A DNA stretch of 64,000 nucleotides, taken from NCBI RefSeq assembly GCF_030757795.1, contig NZ_JAUQWH010000004.1:1-64000 (forward strand), written 5' to 3'. This document shows positions 25,087 to 33,196 of the stretch, in pieces. A model generated the notes under the pieces. The model worked only from the letters and a program-made list of their open reading frames with translations. It was not told the origin of the DNA and did no database searches. This DNA comes from Actinoplanes oryzae. Its GTDB lineage: Bacteria; Actinomycetota; Actinomycetes; Mycobacteriales; Micromonosporaceae. Position 1 is the first letter of the stretch, and each line of letters begins with the position of its first letter. Made by a program: the position numbers and the translations under genes.

Positions 25087-26750
25087 GAAGCACGCCGCCG
25101 GGCTGCACGGGCGCCCGTCGAGGCCGTGGCTCCCAGGAGGAGCACAGCGCCGAACAACATGAGGAAGCTTGGCGCCGACGCCTGGGACGAGACCGGCGGC
25201 CGAGAGTTTCCGCAGGTGACAGCCGCTTCGCCCCGGATCGGGCCGGAGACCTGCCACAGCTCGATCCGCTCGTAACGGCGGCTTGCGAACGCGACGACCG
25301 GCGCCCCGTGGCTGCGGACGAACGCGTCCAGCTCCGGCGAGCTCGTGCCGTACCGCATCCTGCTGTCCTTGGGCGAGAGCAGAAAGAGGCGTACACCGGC
25401 CGCCACGGCAGTGTCTCCGTCGCGGTAGGCCTCGACGTGGTTTCGAGACAGCACCGGCGCCCACCGCAGAGCGTTGCCAGTGGCATTGACAGGTGCACAT
25501 GCCGCGTTCGCGGTGAGATAACGACCCATCCGCGCCGTGGCGTCATCGCGCGCGAGCGCCACGGTGAAGGTCCAGGTGGCCACCCCCACCAGCGCGGCAA
25601 TGAGCCATGCGGCCACGAGCGCCTTCGGTGGGCGCGAACCCCAGGCGAGCACTGTGAGCAGCACCGCGGGCACGGCGGAATACGCGGTCAGTTGTTCGTT
25701 CGCCTGGCCGAGCACGACACAGTAGGCCAGGAAGGCGTAGCTCAGCAGGCCGAAGGCGACCAGGGTCGCGGGCCCTGCCGCGAGCCGGCGCCGGTGGAAG
25801 AGCCCGCCACGGTAGGCGAGCGCCAGCAGACCGGCAGCACCCAGAGCGAAGATCAGATACCCGCCCGCGTACGTGACGAAGGTGTCCCCGAAGACGCCGG
25901 TCGACGAGACTCCGGGCCGGTTGAGCCCGCTCACCTGGAGCAGTCCGCTGATCCGTCGCAGGCTGATGTCGTGCTCGGACAGCCACCATGCCCCGGCGCC
26001 GCCGGTGACTGCCCACAGCGGGAAAACCCCCCAGACCAGCAGTCCGACCAGGACGGCGGCCGCCGACCGGCGCACCTGCCGCCCGTCGTGCTCCAGCACG
26101 GCGGCGGCGACCGGCACGAGGACGGTGAAGAGCAGCGGCTCCTTGACGAGCAGCGCGACACCTGAAGCGAGCCCGACCACGACGACGTACCGGGGCTCGG
26201 ACGCGGTCCGCAGCCGTACGGCCAGGTAGACGACCACGACACCGGCCAGGACCGCGGTGGGCTCGATCAGAGCAGTCCGGCCGAAGCGCACGAGGAAGCC
26301 GTCGAGCGCGACCAGTCCCATCGCCGCCGCGATCAACCGGCTGTCGGTGGTGAACCGGCGCGCCAGCAGGCCCGTCATGGCGACGGTCAGGATGCTGAAC
26401 ACCGCGCCGAGCAGGCGTGCCGCGTAAAGGGCATCGATGATCGGCCCATGGGCCGTTCCGGTGACCAACGTCCAGAGCCCGACCAGCAGAAAGTGCATCG
26501 GAGGATGCACGCTGACCGGCTCAGCTCCCCATGACACCGAGCCCGAGGCGGCGACGTTCTGCCCGGCAAGGGAATACATGACTTCATCGAGATCGAAGTC
26601 GAGGGCTTGATCGAGGTTGACCAGATAGACCGCCGCGGCGACGACCATGATGCTCGCGTACGCCCAGCGGCTCCTCCCCGGTGACAGGGAGGCAGCCGCC
26701 TGCCCGGCGTCGCCGTTGTCCCCGGGCGCACGGACGTCGAGGAGGCTCAC
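25083..26750 (-). CDS. GT-C membrane glycosyltransferase (GT39/ArnT-like)
   Basis: A 555-aa polytopic protein of the GT39/GT83 type. These enzymes use a polyprenyl-phosphate sugar donor on the outer face. After the first helix the extracytoplasmic loop holds DFDLDEVMYSLAGQ, with the Asp-Glu pair typical of GT-C catalysis, and HPPMHFLLVGLW. About 11 helices follow, then a soluble outer domain (about residues 410-520) and a final helix. GTG start overlaps the SGNH-hydrolase stop by 4 bp. Acceptor could be a protein or a glycan lipid. Confidence 0.75.
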   Translation of the reverse strand: MSLLDVRAPGDNGDAGQAAASLSPGRSRWAYASIMVVAAAVYLVNLDQALDFDLDEVMYSLAGQNVAASGSVSWGAEPVSVHPPMHFLLVGLWTLVTGTAHGPIIDALYAARLLGAVFSILTVAMTGLLARRFTTDSRLIAAAMGLVALDGFLVRFGRTALIEPTAVLAGVVVVYLAVRLRTASEPRYVVVVGLASGVALLVKEPLLFTVLVPVAAAVLEHDGRQVRRSAAAVLVGLLVWGVFPLWAVTGGAGAWWLSEHDISLRRISGLLQVSGLNRPGVSSTGVFGDTFVTYAGGYLIFALGAAGLLALAYRGGLFHRRRLAAGPATLVAFGLLSYAFLAYCVVLGQANEQLTAYSAVPAVLLTVLAWGSRPPKALVAAWLIAALVGVATWTFTVALARDDATARMGRYLTANAACAPVNATGNALRWAPVLSRNHVEAYRDGDTAVAAGVRLFLLSPKDSRMRYGTSSPELDAFVRSHGAPVVAFASRRYERIELWQVSGPIRGEAAVTCGNSRPPVSSQASAPSFLMLFGAVLLLGATASTGARAARRRAS

Positions 26751-27514
26751 CGGGCGGTGGCGGCGCGCTTGCCGGACGTACGGCCGCTTGTCCCGCCCGG
26801 AGCCGGAAGCTCGGGCAGCATCCCGGCGACCCGGTCATGACCGGCATCGTTGAGGTGAGCCCGGTCCTCAAGAAAGTCGTCCCAGTAGCGGACCAGGCCG
26901 GCAGTCGCGACGAACGACACGTCCACCCTCTCGGCGGCGATCGCCTGCAACAGGTCGTCGTGGTGCCTGAGCAACGCGTTGGTCCTCGGAAACATGACCT
27001 CGTCGACCTGCCACAACCCGACCAGCACCTTCGGGACGCCGCCCAACGCGTCGAGCACCTCACGCAGGCGGGCCGCGAACTGGTCCGACGGCATCCGGTG
27101 AAAACCTCCGGTGGCCCGGATGATGAGCCGCTTCAGGGCGACCTTGGACCGGGACATCACCAGCTGCCGGAGCCGCTTCGCCCGGCCGCGCGAGAAGTAC
27201 GGCCGGGGGTTCAACCCCGCCGGCCCCCGCCAGCCGGCCGGACCGTACCGGTCCAGCAGCGCCTGGAGCAGCCGGCTCGGGTGCACGTGTCCCTCAGCAG
27301 CGCCGAAGGAGAGAACCACTACGTCCGGCCGGAAATCGCGGACCTGCCGGATCATCTCGTCGGTGACCTCCGCCACCGTCAGCGCCGAGCGGGAGAGCTG
27401 GAGGACCTCCGTCTCCGGCCCGAGCCGCTCGGCGTACCGGACCGCGTAGGAGTGCCCGCCCACGCCGAGCCCCAAGGAACTGCTGCTGCCCAGGATGGCG
27501 ACCCTGCTCGTCAT
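26747..27514 (-). CDS. SGNH/GDSL-type hydrolase
   Basis: A 255-aa cytoplasmic SGNH-like protein. Block I is ILGSSSSLGLGVG (Ser in a GSS rather than GDS context), and block V is DRAHLNDAGH with the Asp-x2-His pair. Such enzymes add or remove acyl groups; within a glycan operon an O-acetyl esterase or acyltransferase-linked role is likely. There is no signal peptide, so it would act before export. ATG overlaps the upstream glycosyltransferase stop by 4 bp, and its own stop overlaps the GT-C start by 4 bp. Confidence 0.7.
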   Translation of the reverse strand: MTSRVAILGSSSSLGLGVGGHSYAVRYAERLGPETEVLQLSRSALTVAEVTDEMIRQVRDFRPDVVVLSFGAAEGHVHPSRLLQALLDRYGPAGWRGPAGLNPRPYFSRGRAKRLRQLVMSRSKVALKRLIIRATGGFHRMPSDQFAARLREVLDALGGVPKVLVGLWQVDEVMFPRTNALLRHHDDLLQAIAAERVDVSFVATAGLVRYWDDFLEDRAHLNDAGHDRVAGMLPELPAPGGTSGRTSGKRAATAR

Positions 27515-29001
27515 GTCGTCCTCTGCATGCTCGTCGTCGCGGCGCTGTGGCCTCGGAAAAAGTCCTGCAAGGGGCGGCCCCGGTCGCCGCCCGTACGCCG
27601 CCAGCCCAGCAGATCGGCGGGGCGCGCCACCCGGATGTCCGCAGCCGCCGGATCGGCTCCGAAGCGGCGCAGCAGAGCCGCCGCGTCGCCCTCGTCATAG
27701 CCGGCTAGCAGCAGCCTGACCCGCATGCCCTCCGGTGCCCCGGCGCCGTCCCAGTCGATCTGGTCGACGCCGCGCAACCGTCCGAAGTCGATCCGGGCGG
27801 CCTGCTCCACGGGCAGCTCCACCACGGTCGAGAGATCGCACGTCGGGCGGCGGTCGTCGCCGGCCCGCCGGGCGTCCTCCGTGCTGAGCAGGCCCGCGAT
27901 CCGATCGGCAGTCGCGTCCCAGGTGAAGCGGGCCGCCCAGGTACGGCATCGCCGCGCCCAGGCCGCTACCGCCCCTCGGTCCTCCAGCTCGAACAGGGCC
28001 GAGGTGATCTGTCCGGCCAGGTGCTGGTGCCGGTCGACGACCCAGCCTGTCGAGCGGTCACGCACCGAGTCGCGAAGCCCCGGCGAGGCCAGAACCACTG
28101 CGGGGACGCCCAGGCTCATGGCCTCCGTGACCGCGAGTCCCCACCCCTCGACCTCGGAGGTGCACACCGTGAGCCAGGCGGAGGCAAGCAGCCGGTTCCG
28201 ACGCTCGTGCGAGAGCCGCCCGTGCAATGTCACTCGGTCGGACAAACCCAGCCGGCCGATCAACATCTCCAGCTCACCGCGGCAGGGACCGTCGCCGATG
28301 AGGTGCAACTCGACGTCCGGGATCAGCTCGGCCACCCGGGGCATCGACCGCAGCAGCAGGTCCCAGCGCTTGTGCGGCGCCAACCGGCCGACGCTGACGA
28401 TGCGGGGTGCGGCCGAGCGCACGGCGTCCGGTACGGCCAGCGGTTCCTGCCCGTTGGCGGCGACGAAGACGGGCCCCGACAGACCCAGCACCCGGCGTAC
28501 CTCGGTCCGGGAGGACGGCGACACGACCGCGATGGTGCGGTCGCCGTAGACCCGGCGATTGCCCACGCGTTCGAGCCAGCGGCCGATCTGCGCCAGCGGA
28601 AAGCGAAAGTGCTGGGCGAACATGGACTGGTGCACGTGGTGGATGAGCACCAGCACGGGCACCCGGCGGCCGACGGCGAGGGGCGCGAAGAACGGGATGC
28701 CGTTGCAGGTGTCGACGATGCCGTCGATCTCATGGCGGTGGCGGAGCAGCCACAGCAGCGCGAGTGGGTAGACCGAGTACGAGCCGCCCAGCCGGCGGAT
28801 CATCGCACCCGGCACGTGCGCTCTGCGGGCCGCGCCGCGCGGCCGTGACGTCACGATGGTGACGCGCTGCCCCTCGTTCGCGAGCCGCGCGGTGACTTGA
28901 TGCATGTACTCCTCGGCGCCTCCGGCATGCGGGTGCACCGAGTCCTTGAAGTTGAGCCAGACCAGATGGTCCCCGGGCTCGGCGCGATACCGCCGGCTCA
29001 C
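27511..29001 (-). CDS. Glycosyltransferase family 4 with C-terminal extension
   Basis: A 496-aa GT-B enzyme: KDSVHPHAGGAEEYMHQV (N-terminal Gly-rich acceptor loop), IVSVGRLAPHKRWDLLL (donor site) and SEVEGWGLAVTEAMSLGVPAV (E-x7-E). The canonical fold ends near residue 370. The last 120 residues form an extra alpha/beta module (IDFGRLRGVDQIDWDGAG, MRVRLLLAGYDEGDAAALL) that I do not recognise. GTG at 29001 overlaps the upstream stop by 4 bp. Confidence 0.85.
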   Translation of the reverse strand: MSRRYRAEPGDHLVWLNFKDSVHPHAGGAEEYMHQVTARLANEGQRVTIVTSRPRGAARRAHVPGAMIRRLGGSYSVYPLALLWLLRHRHEIDGIVDTCNGIPFFAPLAVGRRVPVLVLIHHVHQSMFAQHFRFPLAQIGRWLERVGNRRVYGDRTIAVVSPSSRTEVRRVLGLSGPVFVAANGQEPLAVPDAVRSAAPRIVSVGRLAPHKRWDLLLRSMPRVAELIPDVELHLIGDGPCRGELEMLIGRLGLSDRVTLHGRLSHERRNRLLASAWLTVCTSEVEGWGLAVTEAMSLGVPAVVLASPGLRDSVRDRSTGWVVDRHQHLAGQITSALFELEDRGAVAAWARRCRTWAARFTWDATADRIAGLLSTEDARRAGDDRRPTCDLSTVVELPVEQAARIDFGRLRGVDQIDWDGAGAPEGMRVRLLLAGYDEGDAAALLRRFGADPAAADIRVARPADLLGWRRTGGDRGRPLQDFFRGHSAATTSMQRTT

Positions 29002-29606
29002 CTCGCCACCATTTCCAGGACTGCGTACCGATCTCCGTCTTCCGCTTCCCGCATTTCTGCCGCGAGAGTCACCGAGCGGATTCCCGCATGCCCCGGCACA
29101 TCCTTGACCTCGGGGAGGAGCAACGGCTCGTCCGGCAGTTGTTCACCAAACAGCAGCATCGCGACCGACGTCTCGAAAAGGGCCCCGCCGCACTCTTCCG
29201 TGGCGATGGAAACGACATGATCACCCGTACGCAGGAGCCGCAGGGCCCGCTCCAGGCCGGGCCTGACGTCCGGCAGGAGCGCCTCCGGCACCCCACAGAG
29301 CACCCAGCGGGCGGCAGTGGTCGTGATGCCACGCAGCATCGCGCTGCCCCACCCCGGAGCCGAGCAGCCCAGCACCCGGATGGGCACGTCGCACCTGGCC
29401 ATGACCCGGTCCACGGTCTCGACGGTGCGGTCGCTGGAGCCTCGGTCCACCACAGCGATCGACGCCGGCACGGTCAGCCGCCGCAGGCAGCCCGCGGCGC
29501 CGGCGAGAAGACGGTCGATGTCGTCCTCTCGGTCGAGCACGGGCATAATCAATTCCACCGCAGGCCGCCCCACCGCTGCCGCCCGGCCGGTGAGAGCATT
29601 TCGCAT
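28998..29606 (-). CDS. Short GT2-like protein, first gene of glycan operon
   Basis: About 202 aa from ATG 29606 (MRNALTGRAAAV); in-frame GTG 29648 or ATG 29663 would lengthen it. The N-terminal half is a GT2 nucleotide-binding Rossmann half: PVLDREDDIDRLL and VVDRGSSDRTVETV. Where a GT2 enzyme has its DxD metal motif there is instead VLCGVPEALLPDV, and no acceptor half follows. It may therefore be a degenerate or non-catalytic partner of the following glycosyltransferase. It heads the operon, and the AT-rich 29640-29765 stretch upstream probably holds the promoter. Confidence 0.65.
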   Translation of the reverse strand: MRNALTGRAAAVGRPAVELIMPVLDREDDIDRLLAGAAGCLRRLTVPASIAVVDRGSSDRTVETVDRVMARCDVPIRVLGCSAPGWGSAMLRGITTTAARWVLCGVPEALLPDVRPGLERALRLLRTGDHVVSIATEECGGALFETSVAMLLFGEQLPDEPLLLPEVKDVPGHAGIRSVTLAAEMREAEDGDRYAVLEMVAR

Positions 29607-29808
29607 TCGTCCGCCGATCACTCTGTCTTCCGATTCCTGACCATGATGACCATCGTGCTGCAAAATCGGACATCAGACGCACGGGAAACCACCTGGAAGC
29701 CAGCCGACCAGCTTTTTCCCACCACCGGACGTTCCGCCGATGATGAGCCTTAAGTTTTGGTAAAAACGGCCCGCGGGGGTGTTGCCTGTGATATCCGCCC
29801 AGCTCCCT

Positions 29809-29814
29809 TAGGGT
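29809..29814 (+). promoter_or_regulatory. -10 box of LigT-like gene (leaderless)
   Basis: TAGGGT, 6 nt, then GTG at 29821. Confidence 0.5.
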
Positions 29815-29820
29815 GGGCCG

Positions 29821-30300
29821 GTGCACACCGTCGAGCTGACCTTGGACGACGAGCTGGACCGGACGGTGCGGGCCGTGTGGGAGCGGTTGCGGGCGGCCGG
29901 GCTCAAGAGCCTCGCCACCCACGGGCACCCGACGAACAGGCCGCACCTGACGCTGGCCACGGGCGCCTCGCTGACCCCTGAGGCGGTGGCTGCGGTGGCG
30001 GGGCTGCCGCTGCCGGCCGTACTGGAAGGGGTGGTCCTTTTCGGGCATGCGGTCGCGTGGCGGGTGAGCGCCTCGGCGGAGCTGGAGGCCATGCGGGCCG
30101 CGGTGGCCGAGGCGATGGGGAGCGATCGGCCGTGGGTGCCGCACGTGAGCCTGGCGCTGCGGGTGAAGGACCCCGGCGAGTACGAGCCGGTGCTGCGCGG
30201 GCTGGCGCCGGCTCGCGGGATGTTCGTCGCCGCGCGCAGCTACGACAGCGAGACGCGGACGGTCAGTCCCTGTCGCCCGAGGCCTGCACCGGAATCGTGA
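29821..30300 (+). CDS. 2H phosphoesterase (LigT/2'-5' RNA ligase-like)
   Basis: A 159-aa protein of the 2H superfamily, with the paired catalytic motifs HLTLA (about residue 42) and HVSLAL (about residue 108) in two symmetrical halves. Such enzymes hydrolyse 2',3'-cyclic or 2',5'-linked nucleotides. The first residues VELTLDDELDRTVRAVWERL form the first strand and helix. Substrate is unknown. The 3' end overlaps the convergent exported-protein gene by 38 bp. Confidence 0.78.
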   Translation: MHTVELTLDDELDRTVRAVWERLRAAGLKSLATHGHPTNRPHLTLATGASLTPEAVAAVAGLPLPAVLEGVVLFGHAVAWRVSASAELEAMRAAVAEAMGSDRPWVPHVSLALRVKDPGEYEPVLRGLAPARGMFVAARSYDSETRTVSPCRPRPAPES

Positions 30301-30850
30301 AGTAGCCGCCGCGGCAGGCCGGGTCGGCGTTCGTGCTCATGCTGAGGCCGCCGGGGACCGTGAAGACCGCGACGTTGTTGGCGGCGACCCGCCAGTCGAC
30401 CGGGAAGGCCGGGCGGGTGAAGGCGACGCCGGTGCGCTCGCAGCCCGCGTCGCGGCGTTCGGCGTCGGCGACGGCGTTGCCCGTGCCGGGACGCACCTCG
30501 GCGATCCGGATCGGGAAGCCGTTGGCGTTGGCGACGGTCACGGTCAGGTCGCCGGTGGCGCCGGGCCGCAGCGGGACGGCATAGTCCGAGCGGCCCCGCA
30601 GCTGCAGCACGACCTCAGCCGTGGCGCTGCCGGCGGCGGGCTCGTCGCCGGTCAGACGCCAGTAGGTCCAGCCGGCGCCCGCGTTGACCGCCGCCGCCGC
30701 GATCGCCGCCACGGCCAGGATCATCCGGGTACGCCGGTCGAAGCGGGACCGCTTGCGGGCGCCCAGCTCGACCGTCTCTTCCTCGCCGCGCTCGAGGGTG
30801 ATGTGCGACGCCGGAACGCCGCGGCTTGCTACGCCATCCTCGGTCCGCAT
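30263..30850 (-). CDS. Membrane-anchored exported protein, paralogue A
   Basis: A 195-aa protein with a basic cytoplasmic N-terminus, one transmembrane helix (about residues 42-60, MILAVAAIAAAAVNAGAG) and an extracellular beta-rich domain. That domain has PG at 96-97, VANANGFPIRI (107-116) and two cysteines, C137 and C179 (DPACRGGYFTIPV). The proteins at 31989-32453 and 32517-33005 show the same order of elements (PG, N-x-x-x-F, Cys, Cys), so the three share a domain. ATG 30850 was chosen because the upstream ATG at 30868 adds a short acidic stretch only. Function unknown; a surface or envelope structure is likely. Confidence 0.65.
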   Translation of the reverse strand: MRTEDGVASRGVPASHITLERGEEETVELGARKRSRFDRRTRMILAVAAIAAAAVNAGAGWTYWRLTGDEPAAGSATAEVVLQLRGRSDYAVPLRPGATGDLTVTVANANGFPIRIAEVRPGTGNAVADAERRDAGCERTGVAFTRPAFPVDWRVAANNVAVFTVPGGLSMSTNADPACRGGYFTIPVQASGDRD

Positions 30851-30975
30851 GGGGTCTTCCTCCTGCACGACGGTGGTTCGGGGTTCGTGGAACTACGGTG
30901 CCCGAAACCGGCCCCCGCTGCGATCGGTGAACCGTCCGTACAGGAGCGGGCAGAAAATGGGCAGGAGCGCCCGAG

Positions 30976-30988
30976 CGGCCTAATCCGC
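30976..30988 (-). promoter_or_regulatory. Shared motif CGGNCTAATCCGC upstream of paralogue A
   Basis: Partner of the 33184-33196 site, 126 bp upstream of the ATG at 30850, in the same orientation. Confidence 0.4.
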
Positions 30989-31289
30989 GAGAGGGACGAA
31001 CGCGCAAGGTCACGGGGTTGCCGCGGGCCGGATGAAAGGTTTTAGCGGGCCGCGTTAACCCAGCGCCCGCGGAAACGCAAACTGCAACTTGCGACCCGGC
31101 CGGAAACGGCTCTCACGTCCCCGTTGCGCCGTCCTGCCGACCACTGTGGCAAACGCGCGGGCCGGCCGCATCCGGGAATCGTTTGTGCGTTCGCTGCCGA
31201 CCGGCCTAATTCCTCGGAGTGGGTTTGTGCGACGCGGTCGGTGATCGGTGCAGATGGTGCACGAAGGGTGCCGCATGGTGGCACGGCAC

Positions 31290-31324
31290 AGCCCCGGCCC
31301 CCATGGTGCGTGGGGACCGGGGCT
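31290..31324 (-). terminator. Strong hairpin terminator after exported-protein cluster
   Basis: AGCCCCGG-C-CCCCA pairs with TGGGG-A-CCGGGGCT across a 7-nt loop, 18 bp past the stop of the 31342-31992 gene. There is no U tract, as is common in actinobacteria. Confidence 0.6.
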
Positions 31325-31341
31325 GCGACCCGGGGAGGGAC

Positions 31342-31992
31342 TTATTCACCGCCGGCGGTGCCGGTGCCGTCGCTCGGCGCCGGGACCACGGACGGCAGAG
31401 CGGGCACGGCGGTCGTCGGCACCGGCACCTCGGGCTCGTCCGAGGGCGGCGCCGGCTCGCTCGGCGCGACCTTCGCGGGTGCGGGACTCGCCGTGGTGAC
31501 CGACGGGACCGGCGGCCGGGTCGTGGCGGCCGGCGACCCCTCCGGCGACGGAGACCCCATCCGCGCCACCGCCGCGATCTCCGGCGGGCCGGCGAAGGTC
31601 AGGGGCACGCTCGGACCGCTGAGCTCGCCGGTCCACCCCTCGTACGCGGGCCGGACCTGCCACGCCCACGTCCCGCCGGGCACCGCCAGGTCGCGGCACG
31701 TCGTCGTGGTGACCTTCGGGCAGACGACGGCCGGGCCGCCGGCGCCTGTCCGCACGACGGTGTAGCTCTGCGCCCGTACCCCCGCGGCCAGGGTGGACGG
31801 TGCCCAGGTGACGACGGCGTTCCGGCCGGCCTTCGCGACGCTGGGCACGTTCCCGGCCGGCATCTCGGCCGTGCGCAGCCGCAGGACAGCGGTGGGCGTG
31901 GCCGCCGACCAGCCGGCGAACGCGTACACGCTGCCCCCGAGGGCCACGGCGACGGCCACGGACACCGTGGCGAGGGTCTTCGCGGTCCTCAT
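31342..31992 (-). CDS. Secreted fibronectin III-like protein with Pro/Thr tail
   Basis: A 216-aa protein with a signal peptide or anchor (KTLATVSVAVAVALGGSVYAFA). A fibronectin type III-like domain covers about residues 35-135 (AVVTWAPSTLAAGVRAQSYTVVR, then WAWQVRPAYEGWTGE). Two Cys residues, in VVCPKVTTTTCRDL, could form a loop disulfide. The last 70 residues are Pro/Ser/Thr/Glu-rich, like a cell-wall-spanning or glycosylated stalk. ATG 31992 overlaps the stop of the preceding gene by 4 bp. Secretion is well supported; the role is unknown. Confidence 0.65.
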   Translation of the reverse strand: MRTAKTLATVSVAVAVALGGSVYAFAGWSAATPTAVLRLRTAEMPAGNVPSVAKAGRNAVVTWAPSTLAAGVRAQSYTVVRTGAGGPAVVCPKVTTTTCRDLAVPGGTWAWQVRPAYEGWTGELSGPSVPLTFAGPPEIAAVARMGSPSPEGSPAATTRPPVPSVTTASPAPAKVAPSEPAPPSDEPEVPVPTTAVPALPSVVPAPSDGTGTAGGE

Positions 31993-32453
31993 CGGGCCAC
32001 CCTGGTCGCCCGGCCGGTCACCAGCACCTCGAACGTGGTCCGCCGGCACCGCTCCGGGGCCTCGGGCGACATCGCGATCGGCACGGCGCCCACCTCCCTC
32101 GTGCTGCGCGCCGGCACGACCACCGGGAGGCGCCCGGCATAGGGTCGCGCCGACACGGTTCGCCCGCCCGGGCGGCAGGAGCGCCTCGACGAGTCGGTCA
32201 CCTTGCCGCCGAGGGTGGTGACGCGCAGATCGAAGTCGTACGGATTCCGCAGCGTCACCACCATCGGCTTCACCACCCCCGGATAGAGGCCCGTCACCGG
32301 GCGGGCCCGCACCGAGAAGGTGCCGCCGTGCGAGGCCGGGGTGCCGCGGGAGGCCAGCTCGATGGTTCCGTCGGTCGCGGGACCGTTCCCGCCTGTGGCC
32401 AGCACGACCGCCACGAGGCCGGCGCCGACGGCACCGATGCGCCAGTACGGCAC
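31989..32453 (-). CDS. Exported two-Cys beta-domain protein, paralogue B
   Basis: A 154-aa exported protein. GTG 32453 is the likely start because AAGGAG lies 6 nt upstream. The ATG two codons earlier (32459) directly abuts that ribosome site. One hydrophobic segment (IGAVGAGLVAVVLAT) is followed by the same domain as its neighbours: LYPG (56-59), LRNPYDFDLRV (68-78), C93 and C136 (ERCRRTTFEVLVTG). It lies between paralogue C and the fibronectin-like gene, overlapping the latter by 4 bp. Function unknown. Confidence 0.65.
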   Translation of the reverse strand: MPYWRIGAVGAGLVAVVLATGGNGPATDGTIELASRGTPASHGGTFSVRARPVTGLYPGVVKPMVVTLRNPYDFDLRVTTLGGKVTDSSRRSCRPGGRTVSARPYAGRLPVVVPARSTREVGAVPIAMSPEAPERCRRTTFEVLVTGRATRVAR

Positions 32454-32478
32454 ACCCATCTCCTTCCGGGGGTAGGAC

Positions 32479-32505
32479 GGTGGGCGGAGCCCCTCTCCGC
32501 CCACC
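32479..32505 (-). terminator. Hairpin between paralogue C and B genes
   Basis: GGTGGGCGGAG pairs perfectly over 11 bp with CTCCGCCCACC across a 5-nt loop. It sits inside the presumed operon, 12 bp after the paralogue C stop and just upstream of the paralogue B ribosome site. It may attenuate transcription or protect the upstream mRNA so that paralogue C is made in excess. Confidence 0.6.
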
Positions 32506-32516
32506 GGGTCATGGGG

Positions 32517-33005
32517 TCAGACCACGCTGGTGCCACCGAACTTCATGGTCATGCTGAGCTCGGATCCGGCGCAGGCCTGGTCGATGTCGAGGATCTCGAC
32601 CGGCAGCTTGATCTCCTGGCCCTCCGCCTTGCCCGCAATCGTGGTCGAGCCGTCCAGCCCACCGAACTTGATGACGCTCGCCGTCAACTTGCTGGCACAG
32701 GCAGTGTTGTTCGAGTTGTCGCTCAGCTTCCTCGCGGTGAACGTCGGCGCCTCTGCCTTGTTGAGCGCGACCTTGAACTCGTTCGGGTTGTTCACCTTGA
32801 CGATCGCGTTGCGCTTCGCACCCGGGAAGATCTTGCCGTCGAGGGTGATCGTCGCCGAGAGAGGCTTGATGTCCTCGCTTTGCGCGGTGCCGGTCGCGGT
32901 GCCCTCGGCGAACCAGCCGGCGGCCCAAGCGGTGACGCCCAGCCCGCCCACCGCGATGGCGGCGACGGTGGCGATGACGGCGGAACGCTTGGCGGTCTTG
33001 CTCAT
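32517..33005 (-). CDS. Exported two-Cys beta-domain protein, paralogue C
   Basis: A 162-aa protein with a clear signal peptide (SKTAKRSAVIATVAAIAVGGLGVTAW; processing near residue 29). The mature region is Thr/Ser/Lys-rich, with PG at 61-62, VNNPNEFKVAL (71-81), C103 (TACAS) and C145 (DQACAGSEL). The layout recalls small secreted filament or matrix subunits, but I cannot assign it to a known one. It is the first gene of the cluster. A ribosome site (GGAGG) lies just upstream of ATG 33005. The hairpin after it suggests higher expression than the downstream genes. Confidence 0.68.
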   Translation of the reverse strand: MSKTAKRSAVIATVAAIAVGGLGVTAWAAGWFAEGTATGTAQSEDIKPLSATITLDGKIFPGAKRNAIVKVNNPNEFKVALNKAEAPTFTARKLSDNSNNTACASKLTASVIKFGGLDGSTTIAGKAEGQEIKLPVEILDIDQACAGSELSMTMKFGGTSVV

Positions 33006-33183
33006 GGATGTTCCTCCCGGAACGAATTGGTCGCGCACGGTCGCACCACCGGCGTCGGCCGACGGTGGGATGCGCGGAAGAATCGGGTGAGGCCGGGGCT
33101 CGAAGCGTTCCGGCGCTGCGACAAAGATGGACGATCGGCGTGGGTGGGTCGATCGTTCTTCCGGCCCCCGGTGACGGGCTTGC

Positions 33184-33196
33184 CGGACTAATCCGC
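33184..33196 (-). promoter_or_regulatory. Shared motif CGGNCTAATCCGC upstream of paralogue C
   Basis: CGGACTAATCCGC here and CGGCCTAATCCGC at 30976-30988 match at 12 of 13 positions. Each lies 120-190 bp upstream of an exported paralogue start (33005 and 30850). Possible common regulator site. Confidence 0.4.

Larger units (their letters stand above)
30851..31341. other. Intergenic region with CTAATCC motifs
   Basis: 491 bp without a convincing gene. It should hold the promoter of the 30263-30850 gene. Seen: CGGCCTAATCC at 30976-30986, a relaxed copy CGGCCTAATTCC at 31202-31213, and a terminator hairpin at 31290-31324. A few short AT-richer runs (TTTTAGCGGG, GCAAACTGCAACTTGC) stand out from the GC-rich background. 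Confidence 0.5.

Noticed and set aside
23695-25500. Longer flippase start beyond 25086
   Set aside because: The extension is antisense-like to the upstream gene's coding frame, and the GTGA overlap at 25083-25086 marks the natural start.
27511-29001. Second cluster gene calls on the plus strand of the glycan operon
   Set aside because: The frames are open only because of GC bias; they lack starts with ribosome sites and any domain, whereas the minus strand has clear enzymes.
31042-31284. Small frames upstream of the exported-protein cluster
   Set aside because: No coding bias and no start signal; the region fits a regulatory gap.
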